DNA of 9,951 nt from Thermoplasmata archaeon (lineage in GTDB: Archaea > Thermoplasmatota > Thermoplasmata > Lutacidiplasmatales > UBA184): the NCBI GenBank assembly GCA_030042955.1, contig JASHYQ010000072.1, positions 1-9,951 of the forward strand. The letters are read 5' to 3'. Below are positions 1 through 6,289 of the stretch, piece by piece. The notes under the pieces are model-generated. The model did not search any database. It saw only the letters and a program-made list of their open reading frames with translations, and was not told the origin of the DNA. The stretch's first letter is position 1. Each line of letters opens with the position of its first letter. The position numbers and the translations under genes are program-made.

Positions 1-654
1 GCGGGTCGCTTCCCACCGGGTCGCCCCGAGGCTGAGGGCCGACTCGCGCTGGACCTGAGGCACGGCCCGCAGTGCCTCGCGGGAGAGCGCCCCGATCGTG
101 GGGAGGACCATGGCCGCGAGCACGACCGAGGCAGTGAACAGGCCGGAGCCGGTGAATCCCTGAGACGCAGAGAACGGTCCGCGGCCTCCGGAGAGCCAGG
201 AGAGGCCGGGCTCCACCGAGTCCCGCATGAGTGGAATGAGGACCATGTACGCCCAGAATCCGTAGACCACCGAGGGGACGGCGGCGCCGAGGTCCACGGC
301 GTAGGTGATGGGAGTGCGCACCCACCCCGGGGCCATCTCGGAGAGGAAGATCGCGGACCCGAGGGCCACCGGGACCGCCAGCAGGAGGGCAAGCGCGCTC
401 GTGACCAGCGTGCCTACGATCTGGGGCGCCGCGCCGTAGACGTTATGGATCCCGCCCCACGTCGACGTGGTGAGGAACGCGAACCCGAACTGCCGGATCG
501 ACGGCTCGGCGTTGACGACCAGAACATAGGTGAGCAGGGCGAGCAGGCCGAGCAGCCCCACGGAAACGAGGGCAGTTCCGACGTGGAACACCTCGCCCAG
601 GCGCCGCAGCCAGCGCAGGCGCCGGAGGCTGCTTCCGGGCCCCGGAGCGGCCAC
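1..654 (-). CDS. pstC: Phosphate ABC transporter permease PstC, N-terminal part (gene continues past the left edge)
   Basis: This is one of the two membrane subunits that form the phosphate channel of the Pst importer. The visible 218 residues start with a basic N-terminus (about residues 11-20, Arg-rich, cytoplasmic), then hydrophobic segments near residues 25-47, 78-104, 121-143 and 170-188. The PstC/PstA signature is clear: AAVPSVVYGFW near 124-134, and the cytoplasmic EAA loop REALRAVP...SLGATRWEA near 192-216, which docks on the PstB ATPase. The reading frame has a stop upstream and no ATG; I chose GTG at 654-652, 25 bp after the pstS stop. Another in-frame GTG lies at 591. No clear ribosome-binding site precedes either. 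It follows pstS in the same direction, so they are probably one operon, with pstA and pstB expected to the left. The family assignment is firm; the start is uncertain. Confidence 0.9.
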   Translation of the reverse strand, partial: MAAPGPGSSLRRLRWLRRLGEVFHVGTALVSVGLLGLLALLTYVLVVNAEPSIRQFGFAFLTTSTWGGIHNVYGAAPQIVGTLVTSALALLLAVPVALGSAIFLSEMAPGWVRTPITYAVDLGAAVPSVVYGFWAYMVLIPLMRDSVEPGLSWLSGGRGPFSASQGFTGSGLFTASVVLAAMVLPTIGALSREALRAVPQVQRESALSLGATRWEATR

Positions 655-679
655 CGTTGCCCGACCCGTTGTCCTCGCC

Positions 680-1930
680 TCAGCTACATGCGGGGACCGC
701 CGCCCCATTAAAAGTCAGCGACTGAATCCCTGACTGGTCATCCGTCACCGCCGCGCTCGGCAGGGGCACGTAGTAGAGCGGCGACGTGAGCGTGGTGTTG
801 TCCGAGTAGGCCTGAGCGGTCGGGGAGATGATCCAGGTCAGCCACTGGACGATCACCTGGGCTTTGGCTGACGACGGAGCGAACCCCTTGTCGAGCGCCT
901 GGTAGACGAAGAGGAAGACGAACGTCGCCAGCGGATAGTCCGTGGTGCCCTTCGCGTTCACGAGGCTCACGTCGAACCAGCTCCCGGAGGAGCTCGGGAG
1001 AGTGATCGTGGCTAGCTTGTCCTGGATTGCCGAGGCCGTGTCGGCGATCGTCGGGGAGACCCAATTGCCCGCCGGATTTTCGATCGCGGCGTAGGAGGGC
1101 GGGGTCTTCGCGTCCAGGACGTCGGTGAGGTCGCTGTAGCCGATGGTATACGACGTCGTCTCTACCTCGGTCAGGACCGCGGTGTTCCCCTTCTCCGCGA
1201 TCTGCTTCGGCGCGGATGGCCACGAGGGCGAGATTCCCTGGCCTACCGTCGTGTTCCACGCGGCGCTGTCGTCGGACAGGAGGTTCGTCAGGACATACGT
1301 CGTGCCGGCCGGGTCTGAACGGTGGACCGTGTAGATCGTCTGGTCAGGGAGATTGACGCCGGGGTTGGCCGCCTGGATCAGGGTAGAGTTCCAGTTCGTG
1401 ATGGTGCCGAGGTAGATGTCGGCGATCAGCGTGCCGTTCAGGTTGAGTTGCTTGCTGACGCCCGGCAGGTTGTAGATGATGGCGAGCGCTCCCCCGACGA
1501 TCGGCAAGGTCAGCGCTGGGGATGGGAGAGAGCTGGTCTGCTGGGCATCGAGGGGCTCGTCGGTGATCGCGAAATCCACCGTGGTCGAGGTGAAGTCGGT
1601 CAGCCCGGTTCCGGACCCGTCCGCGGGATAGTTGACCTGGTTGCCAGAGGTCGCCGCGTAGGCGGGCTCCCACTGGCTCATGAGCGGCTCGACGAACTGG
1701 GCCCCGTTACCCTGCAAGGTGGTACCGGTCGGGCATCCGACCGTAGCCGACTTCTTCGCGCCGAACCAACCTTGTTCGTAGCCCACGGCGAGCGCGGCCA
1801 CCACTACGATGACGACGAGGACGACGGCGACGAGGACCGCCGAGCTTCGCTTTCGCCGGACCGTCGGGGGCGATTGGTTCGGGGTGGATGCGGCCGTGGG
1901 GTCGCTTGGGTTCGACGTGGGAGCGCTCAT
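680..1930 (-). CDS. pstS: Phosphate-binding protein PstS, membrane-anchored
   Basis: This 416-residue protein is the extracytoplasmic phosphate receptor that delivers phosphate to PstCAB. Residues 1-29 are rich in Ser, Thr and Pro and end in a basic patch (RRKR, 25-28). A long hydrophobic segment follows at about 31-50. No lipobox is obvious, so an uncleaved signal anchor is likely. The binding domain follows: GNGAQF (74-79), GSGTGLTDF (105-113), DFAITDEPLD (119-128) and HRSDPAGTT (203-211) match the phosphate-contacting loops of the family. The Ser normally found before Gly-Thr in the last loop is Ala208 here. Only two cysteines occur, Cys66 and Cys415, at the two ends of the mature domain. 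The ATG at 1930 has GGAGG six bases upstream. It leads the pst operon, with pstC 25 bp downstream. Phosphate control is expected from the family, but no known Pho site is recognisable. Confidence 0.92.
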   Translation of the reverse strand: MSAPTSNPSDPTAASTPNQSPPTVRRKRSSAVLVAVVLVVIVVVAALAVGYEQGWFGAKKSATVGCPTGTTLQGNGAQFVEPLMSQWEPAYAATSGNQVNYPADGSGTGLTDFTSTTVDFAITDEPLDAQQTSSLPSPALTLPIVGGALAIIYNLPGVSKQLNLNGTLIADIYLGTITNWNSTLIQAANPGVNLPDQTIYTVHRSDPAGTTYVLTNLLSDDSAAWNTTVGQGISPSWPSAPKQIAEKGNTAVLTEVETTSYTIGYSDLTDVLDAKTPPSYAAIENPAGNWVSPTIADTASAIQDKLATITLPSSSGSWFDVSLVNAKGTTDYPLATFVFLFVYQALDKGFAPSSAKAQVIVQWLTWIISPTAQAYSDNTTLTSPLYYVPLPSAAVTDDQSGIQSLTFNGAAVPACS

Positions 1931-1936
1931 GCGGCG

Positions 1937-1961
1937 CCTCCGACAAAGGGCAGGATATTAA
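1937..1961 (-). promoter_or_regulatory. pstS TATA-like element and Shine-Dalgarno site
   Basis: On the minus strand, TTAATATCC (1961-1953) is a good archaeal TATA-box match centred about 27 bases before the pstS ATG. GGAGG (1941-1937) lies six bases before the ATG. If transcription starts about 26 bases after the TATA element, the mRNA would begin at or near the ATG and would lack this GGAGG. A weaker alternative is an AT-rich patch near 2003-2011, which would give a leader of about 50 bases. Which one is used cannot be decided from sequence. Confidence 0.5.
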
Positions 1962-1971
1962 CCGATGCCAA

Positions 1972-2000
1972 TTGCGCACGCCACGCCTGCGGACGCGCAA
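1972..2000. repeat. Short inverted repeat in the pstS-cysC divergent region
   Basis: TTGCGC at 1972-1977 and GCGCAA at 1995-2000 form a 6-bp inverted repeat with a 17-bp spacer. It lies just upstream of the pstS TATA-like element, where a regulator could bind. Six-base arms can arise by chance in GC-rich DNA, so this is only a candidate operator. Confidence 0.25.
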
Positions 2001-2029
2001 AACTCGCATATCCCGAGGGTCCAAAGATG

Positions 2030-2049
2030 CGGTTCCCCGCGGGGAGCCG
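2030..2049. repeat. Near-perfect 20-bp palindrome between pstS and the APS-kinase-like gene
   Basis: The arms CGGTTCCCC (2030-2038) and GGGGAGCCG (2041-2049) flank a central GC and pair at 8 of 9 positions; the odd pair would be G-U in RNA. A symmetrical site of this length in a divergent promoter region suits a dimeric transcription factor. As RNA it would form a hairpin with no room for a loop unless some central pairs open, so a DNA-level role seems more likely. No U tract follows, so I do not call it a terminator. Confidence 0.35.
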
Positions 2050-2088
2050 GATAACCCGAGAGGGGCCAGGAAGGTCCCCCCCGGCAAA

Positions 2089-2119
2089 CGTATTTCGGCC
2101 GGACGAAGGTGCGGGAGAG
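2089..2119 (+). promoter_or_regulatory. Candidate promoter and ribosome-binding site of the APS-kinase-like gene
   Basis: The AT-rich CGTATTTCG (2089-2097) sits about 27 bases before the ATG, the spacing of a TATA element for a leaderless or nearly leaderless mRNA. AAGGTG (2106-2111) and GGGAG (2113-2117) resemble pieces of the archaeal Shine-Dalgarno consensus, but GGGAG is only two bases from the ATG. A second TATA-like patch, GGATAACCC near 2049-2057, would give a leader of about 40 bases that includes AAGGTG. Confidence 0.35.
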
Positions 2120-2683
2120 ATGAATCGATCGGCTCCCGCCGGCCCGGACGGCTTCGTCGTGTGGTTCGAGGGACTGGCGGGGGCGGGAAAGACCACGCTC
2201 TCCCGGTCGGTGGCCGCCCAGCTTCGGTCGCGCGGGTGGAAGGTCGAGGTGCTGGACGGGGACGAGCTGCGGCACGTCTTCTCTCCCGAACTCGGGTTTA
2301 CCCGACGAGACCGGGAAGTGCACGCCCGGCGGGTGAGCTACGTGGCCCATCTCCTGGCCCGCAACGGGGTCGCGGCGATGGTCGCAATGATCACGCCGTA
2401 CGAGACCTCTCGACAGGCGGCCCGCTCCGAAGTCGGGCCGCGCTTCGAGGAGGTTTGGCTCACGTGTCCGATCGAGGTCTGCCGGCAACGGGACCCAAAG
2501 GGAATCTACCGTCGGAGCGCCGAAGGGACGGTGCCTCACATGACGGGCGTGGACGACCCGTTCGAAGAGCCGCTCAACCCGGAGCTGACGGTGGACACCT
2601 CGGTTACCTCGGTGGACGACGCGACCCGGCGGGTGCTGCAGCACTTGCGCGAACGGGGGTTGATTCCCCGCGAGCCCGCGTAG
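2120..2683 (+). CDS. cysC: Adenylylsulfate kinase (CysC) or a close relative
   Basis: APS kinases phosphorylate the 3'-hydroxyl of adenylylsulfate with ATP to give PAPS, the sulfate donor for sulfotransferases and one reductive pathway. The protein has 187 residues, normal for a stand-alone CysC. Walker A is GLAGAGKT (18-25), followed by LDGDELR (45-51), GFTRRDRE (59-66), ITPY (91-94) with Arg98 and Arg102, EVCRQRDPKGIY (119-130) and TGVDDPFEEP (142-151), all in family order. Two family positions differ: the Asn of the usual RENxRR-type motif is His68, and the Phe of FTG is Met141. These lie in the substrate-binding part, so the acceptor might not be APS. No ATP sulfurylase or PAPS-using gene is in view. 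It diverges from pstS and converges on glyS. The start at 2120 places the P-loop near the N-terminus as in the family; a longer open frame upstream has no such support. Confidence 0.82.
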   Translation: MNRSAPAGPDGFVVWFEGLAGAGKTTLSRSVAAQLRSRGWKVEVLDGDELRHVFSPELGFTRRDREVHARRVSYVAHLLARNGVAAMVAMITPYETSRQAARSEVGPRFEEVWLTCPIEVCRQRDPKGIYRRSAEGTVPHMTGVDDPFEEPLNPELTVDTSVTSVDDATRRVLQHLRERGLIPREPA

Positions 2684-2709
2684 CGGGATTCCTGCCTCCC
2701 CTCCGGGGC

Positions 2710-4215
2710 TCAGGAGCGGCGAGGTCGGGGGGGCCGGAGCGAGGGGTAGATGCGGCCCGCGACCTCGGAGGCCGCGACCCGTTCCTGGCTCCGAGAGTCC
2801 CGTGCGCGAAGAGTGACCGTTCCCTGGGTCGGTCCCGCAGCCATCGTCTCGCCATCGACGGTCACGCAGAACGGCGCCCCCGCCTCGTCCATCCGGGCGT
2901 ATCGCTTCCCGATCGAGCTGCTCTCGTCGTACTGAGCCGAGATACCGGCCCGGGCCAAGTCGTCCACCAGCTGGAGGGCAAAGGGGGCGTGGTCCCTCGC
3001 GATCAAGGGGAACACCCCCACCGCCACCGGGGCGAGGAAGGCGGGGAGCTTCCAGAGCGTCCGCTCGCCCTCCTTGACGAGGTGGAGGTCGGCGAGGCCC
3101 CAGAGGTTCCGGTCGACGCCGAACGTCAGCTCGAGGACATGCGGGAGCAGGGGAGAGCGCCCGGTCGGGTGGACCGAGAGGTCCTTCCCGGAGCCCTGGC
3201 TGTGCCGGGAGAGGTCGTAGTCCCCCCGGTAGTGCACCGCCCCGAGCTCCTTGTAGCCGCCGAGGCTCTCGAGGTGGACCTCGACATCGAACTGGAGCTT
3301 GTTGTAGAAGGCCCGCTCGGCGTCGGACTTCTCGAACAGGCGGATCCGCTCGGAGGGGTACCCGAGCACGTCCCGGAAGAAGCGGAAGGTGTGGACGAGG
3401 TGGTACACGTAGAACTCCGGAAGTCCCCCGGTCCGGACGAGCTCGTCCGCCGACACGAGCTCCGGGGTCTCCTCCCCGTTCTGCCGGCGCGCGACCCGAA
3501 GGACCGGGAGCACCTCCGTGCGTACCTGGTCGAACGGGAGCGGGAACCCGGCCGGGTCGAAGAAGACCTGGAGCTCGGCCTGCGTGAAGGCGCGCATCCG
3601 GAACAGCACCTGACGCGGCGCGATCTCGTTCCGGTAGGCCTTGCCGATGACCGCGATCCCGAGGGGCAGGGCGTGGCGGCCGACGTCCCACATGCGGGCG
3701 AACGAGAGGTAGCTTCCCTGCGCGGTCTCGGGCCGCAGGTACACGCGCTCCTTGCCGGTGACCCCGAAGTCCATGCCGAACATCATGTTGAACGGGACGG
3801 GGACGCTCAGCTCGACCGAGCCGCAGCTCGGGCATTTCACCTGGTTGGCCCGGACGACCTCCCCGATCTGCGCGGGGGTCATCCCGTCAACCCCCTCGGG
3901 ACGGACCTTCTCGAGAATCGTGTCGGCGCGGAACGCCGCGTGACACGACTCGCAGGTGACCTCGGGGTCGGTGAAGTTCTCGAGGTGACCGGACGCCCGG
4001 ACCACGGGCTCGGGGAGGATCTCGGCAGGGTCGATCAGGTAGTAGTCGTGCGAGAGGCCGACGAACCAGGCGGCCCACGCCTCCTCCAGGCGGCGCTTGA
4101 GCGCGGTGCCGAGGGGGCCGTAGTCGTACAACCCCTGGACACCTCCGTAGATCTCGGCGGAGGGCCAGAGGACCCCCCGACGTCGGAGCAAGGCGTACAG
4201 CTCGTCGTGCTTCAT
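2710..4215 (-). CDS. glyS: Glycyl-tRNA synthetase, archaeal-type class II, compact form
   Basis: Charges tRNA-Gly with glycine in the cytoplasm, normally as a homodimer. The 501 residues show the N-terminal EIYGGVQGLYDYGPLG (21-36), a zinc site of Cys88, Cys91, Cys128 and Cys131, RPETAQGSYLSF (161-172), motif 2 YRNEIAPRQVLFRMRAFTQAE (194-214, with Arg195 and Arg206), YDLSRH (333-338), motif 3 LELTFGVDR (361-369), and a C-terminal anticodon-binding domain from about 396, with SSIGKRYARMDEAGAPFCVTVD (433-454). Archaeal members are usually about 570 residues; the shortfall is mainly the missing insertion between residue 346 and motif 3. The start at 4215 matches the family N-terminus; the frame is open further upstream but overlaps the amidohydrolase gene. 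The ATG overlaps the amidohydrolase stop (ATGA), so translation is probably coupled. It ends 26 bp from the convergent APS-kinase-like gene. Confidence 0.96.
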   Translation of the reverse strand: MKHDELYALLRRRGVLWPSAEIYGGVQGLYDYGPLGTALKRRLEEAWAAWFVGLSHDYYLIDPAEILPEPVVRASGHLENFTDPEVTCESCHAAFRADTILEKVRPEGVDGMTPAQIGEVVRANQVKCPSCGSVELSVPVPFNMMFGMDFGVTGKERVYLRPETAQGSYLSFARMWDVGRHALPLGIAVIGKAYRNEIAPRQVLFRMRAFTQAELQVFFDPAGFPLPFDQVRTEVLPVLRVARRQNGEETPELVSADELVRTGGLPEFYVYHLVHTFRFFRDVLGYPSERIRLFEKSDAERAFYNKLQFDVEVHLESLGGYKELGAVHYRGDYDLSRHSQGSGKDLSVHPTGRSPLLPHVLELTFGVDRNLWGLADLHLVKEGERTLWKLPAFLAPVAVGVFPLIARDHAPFALQLVDDLARAGISAQYDESSSIGKRYARMDEAGAPFCVTVDGETMAAGPTQGTVTLRARDSRSQERVAASEVAGRIYPSLRPPRPRRS

Positions 4216-5303
4216 GGGAATCGACCCGCGACGCGAGGGCGAGCCGAGCGGAGGATAAGATGTTCGGTGGTCCGCGTCACGACCTGGTACTCCGGGTCGT
4301 CCGGCGGCAGCCGCAGGACCAGCGGCCGGCACGGGGCACCGACCGAGATCGACGAGGCCTCGGGGATCCCCAGCCAGCGGTACGGCTCCACCAGTGCGGC
4401 TCGGGCGAGGTAGCCGGCCGAGACCGGCCGTCCCTTGAGGCGGGTCGCGACGTACGCGAACTCGAGCTCGCGCCAGACGGAGGGAGCCTGGAACATCGCG
4501 TTGTCCGTCCCGACAAGGAGAGAGACGCCGGCCCGCTCCATCCCGGCGAGGTTCGGCTGACGGGCGAAGAGGGCGTTCGAGCGAGGGCAGACCGCGACCG
4601 TCACCCGGTCGGCCGCGACCTCCAGGAGATCCTCCTCGGTGGCCTTCGCGAGGTGGACCAACAGGTCCGGTTTCGGGTCGAGAAACGTCTCGGGTCGCTC
4701 GCGGACCGCCTCGCTCGCATGCAGGGCGAAGTGTTTGCCCGCAGCCCGACAGGCCCGCCCCACCGTCCTCCGTGCGGTGGCGGTCTCGTCCCGCGCGCTC
4801 GATAGCCCAATCCCGTCCGACTCCGCGAGGATGCCGCTCAGCTCGGCCGGGTCGATGGGTCGGGCGACCGGGCGTCCCAGGATGACGACGCGAACGGGCT
4901 GGCCGCGGGCGGCGTACCGAAGGAGGCGTACTCCGTCGAGACCCTCCTCCCGGAAATCGACCACGGTCCCGGTGCCCTCCTCGTTCATCCGGGAGAGCGC
5001 CGCGCGGATCGCCTTCACCTTCGCCGCCCGGGTGCTGCTCGCGAGCAGGCGGAATTTGTACCCGTGGGGGGCGGCGACCAGGTCCTCGACCGGCCCGTCG
5101 GGCGGCTCGCGCACCGAGACGGCGTCTCCAAGGTGGGTGTGCGAGTTCACCGGCGCGGGAACCACGATCCCCCGGACCTTGTGCTCGTCCGGGTGGGGGC
5201 GAAGGGTCCCTCGCTGCCCCACTTCGACGACAGCTCCGCCTCGGAGACGGACCGCCGCCGGGCGGGGACCGTCCCGGTCCAGGATGGCCCCTTCAACGAG
5301 CAT
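4212..5303 (-). CDS. Metal-dependent amidohydrolase (COG0402-like, deaminase/chlorohydrolase branch)
   Basis: This 363-residue protein has the complete metal site of the amidohydrolase superfamily: HxH in NSHTHLGD (His55, His57), HASE (His195, Glu198), LLVHLAK (His217) and VGTDN (Asp267). CPRSNALF (239-246) is typical of the branch containing SsnA, TrzN and nucleoside/SAH deaminases. The N- and C-terminal beta strands form the usual small sandwich, for example the opening MLVEGAILDRDG. It probably hydrolyses or deaminates a small ring compound, but the substrate cannot be read from the sequence. It is shorter than the usual 420-450-residue deaminases. I chose ATG 5303 because the family N-terminus begins there and a TATA-like element lies 31 bases upstream; an in-frame ATG at 5342 lies upstream of that element. 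It is the first gene of a pair with glyS, joined by an ATGA overlap. Confidence 0.82.
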   Translation of the reverse strand: MLVEGAILDRDGPRPAAVRLRGGAVVEVGQRGTLRPHPDEHKVRGIVVPAPVNSHTHLGDAVSVREPPDGPVEDLVAAPHGYKFRLLASSTRAAKVKAIRAALSRMNEEGTGTVVDFREEGLDGVRLLRYAARGQPVRVVILGRPVARPIDPAELSGILAESDGIGLSSARDETATARRTVGRACRAAGKHFALHASEAVRERPETFLDPKPDLLVHLAKATEEDLLEVAADRVTVAVCPRSNALFARQPNLAGMERAGVSLLVGTDNAMFQAPSVWRELEFAYVATRLKGRPVSAGYLARAALVEPYRWLGIPEASSISVGAPCRPLVLRLPPDDPEYQVVTRTTEHLILRSARPRVAGRFP

Positions 5304-5331
5304 CGGTCTGGGCGTGAGAGGGCGCCCGCCG

Positions 5332-5337
5332 CTTAAG
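5332..5337 (-). promoter_or_regulatory. TATA-like CTTAAG upstream of the amidohydrolase gene
   Basis: CTTAAG is the only AT-rich element in the 95-bp divergent spacer 5304-5398. It is centred about 31 bases before the amidohydrolase ATG, and no Shine-Dalgarno site lies between them, which fits a leaderless or very short leader. The word is symmetrical, so it could also serve the divergent kinase gene, with a leader of about 38 bases. A weaker patch, GCTATGCC near 5364-5371, is about 30 bases before the kinase ATG and is the alternative promoter for that gene. Confidence 0.4.
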
Positions 5338-5398
5338 GGCAAGCCCGCGGACCAGCCCGAATCGCTATGCCCCCCGGCGGCTCCTCCCGCCTGCCGCG

Positions 5399-6277
5399 AT
5401 GGAGGATCCGACGCGCGACCGGCCCCGTGACCTCCTCGTGGCCGGCCACATCAACGTGGACCGGTTCCTTCGGGTCCCGGCCTTCCCTGAGGAGGACCGC
5501 ACGGTGCCGGTCCTCGCGGACCGCTCCGAGCTCGGGGGTACCGCGGCCAACGTCGCCCTGACAGCGAGCCGGTACGGGGTGGCATGCGGGCTGTTCGCCC
5601 GCGTCGGCGAGGGGTTCACCGCCCAGCTGGAGTCCCCTCTCCGGCGCGCCCGGATCGACCTCCGAGGGGTCGAGCACGTTCGCGGCCAACCGACCCCGAC
5701 CTGCTTCATCCTGGAGGACGGCCGCGGGCATCAGCGGACGCTGATCGACCAGGGCGCGATGGGGGACCGACCCCTCCGAGCGTTCCGTCCGCCCCCCGGC
5801 CTCGACTCGTACTCTTGGCTTCACGTCACCACGGGCCCACCGAGGGTCCACCTCCGCCTCCTGGAACACGCCCGAGCGCACGGCCTGCACGTGGCCGCCG
5901 ACCCGGCACAGGAGATCCACTACCGTTGGGACAGGCGGGACCTCCGAGAACTCCTCGAGGGGTCGGAGCTCTTCTTCGGGAACCGCTCCGAGGTGGCCCG
6001 GGCGGTCGACCTGCTCAAGTTCCGGCATCCGAAAGACCTGCTCGACCTTGTTCCCTTAGTGGTCCGAACCGAGGGGTCGCGGGGAGTGACCGCCTTCTCG
6101 CGGAACGGCAGCGTGCGCGCTCCAGCCCGCCGCCCCCGTCGCCGTCGAACGGTCGTCGGCGCGGGCGACGCGTTCCGCGGAGGGTTCTACGCCGGTTGGT
6201 TCGAAGGAGCGCCCCTGCGCGCCTGCCTGGACGCCGGGGCCCGGGCCGCGGCTCGGTGGATCGAGGGCCAGCGATAG
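5399..6277 (+). CDS. PfkB-family carbohydrate/nucleoside kinase
   Basis: This 292-residue protein is a ribokinase-fold kinase that transfers the ATP gamma-phosphate to a sugar or nucleoside hydroxyl. The N-terminal part reads LLVAGHINVDRFLRVPAFPEED (12-33), then ELGGTAANVALTASRYG (44-60), the first PfkB signature with the substrate-binding Gly-Gly. FFGNRSEV (192-199) supplies the conserved Asn and Glu. VVGAGDAFRGGFYAGW (252-267) is the second signature, with anion-hole glycines and catalytic base Asp257. The substrate is undetermined; archaeal relatives include nucleoside kinases and sugar kinases. Just before the active site the strand is replaced by an unusual run, RRPRRRR (244-250), which may reflect a local frameshift. 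The C-terminus is somewhat short. ATG 5399 has no Shine-Dalgarno site and may be leaderless. moeA follows 12 bp later, so the two are probably cotranscribed. Confidence 0.85.
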   Translation: MEDPTRDRPRDLLVAGHINVDRFLRVPAFPEEDRTVPVLADRSELGGTAANVALTASRYGVACGLFARVGEGFTAQLESPLRRARIDLRGVEHVRGQPTPTCFILEDGRGHQRTLIDQGAMGDRPLRAFRPPPGLDSYSWLHVTTGPPRVHLRLLEHARAHGLHVAADPAQEIHYRWDRRDLRELLEGSELFFGNRSEVARAVDLLKFRHPKDLLDLVPLVVRTEGSRGVTAFSRNGSVRAPARRPRRRRTVVGAGDAFRGGFYAGWFEGAPLRACLDAGARAAARWIEGQR

Positions 6278-6281
6278 GAGG
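6276..6281 (+). promoter_or_regulatory. Strong ribosome-binding site of moeA
   Basis: AGGAGG begins inside the kinase stop codon (TAG, 6275-6277) and lies eight bases before the ATG at 6290. It favours that start over the second in-frame ATG at 6296, and suggests that moeA is translated from the kinase mRNA by reinitiation or internal initiation. Confidence 0.7.
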
Positions 6282-6289
6282 ACGGCCGG

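Noticed and set aside
1322..2119. N-terminal extension of the APS-kinase-like gene upstream of ATG 2120
   Set aside because: The extension overlaps pstS on the other strand and is compositionally a shadow. The P-loop lies near residue 18 only with the 2120 start, as in the family.
2684..2709. Terminator in the short gap between the convergent APS-kinase-like gene and glyS
   Set aside because: The 26-bp gap has no T-run on either strand and no convincing stem, so no terminator could be supported.
1958..3835. Minus-strand open frame of about 625 codons overlapping glyS in another frame and crossing cysC
   Set aside because: It has Arg/Pro-rich composition without motifs and conflicts with two well-supported genes.
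4216..4332. 39-residue N-terminal extension of glycyl-tRNA synthetase
   Set aside because: It would overlap the end of the amidohydrolase gene by about 120 bp and is Ala/Pro/Gly/Arg-rich. The family N-terminus matches the ATG at 4215.
1888..4413. Very long plus-strand open frame (about 840 codons) through the cysC and glyS region
   Set aside because: Its translation is low-complexity Arg/Gly/Pro/Glu-rich with no domain, and it lies antisense to the clear glycyl-tRNA synthetase. Long spurious frames are expected in such GC-rich DNA.
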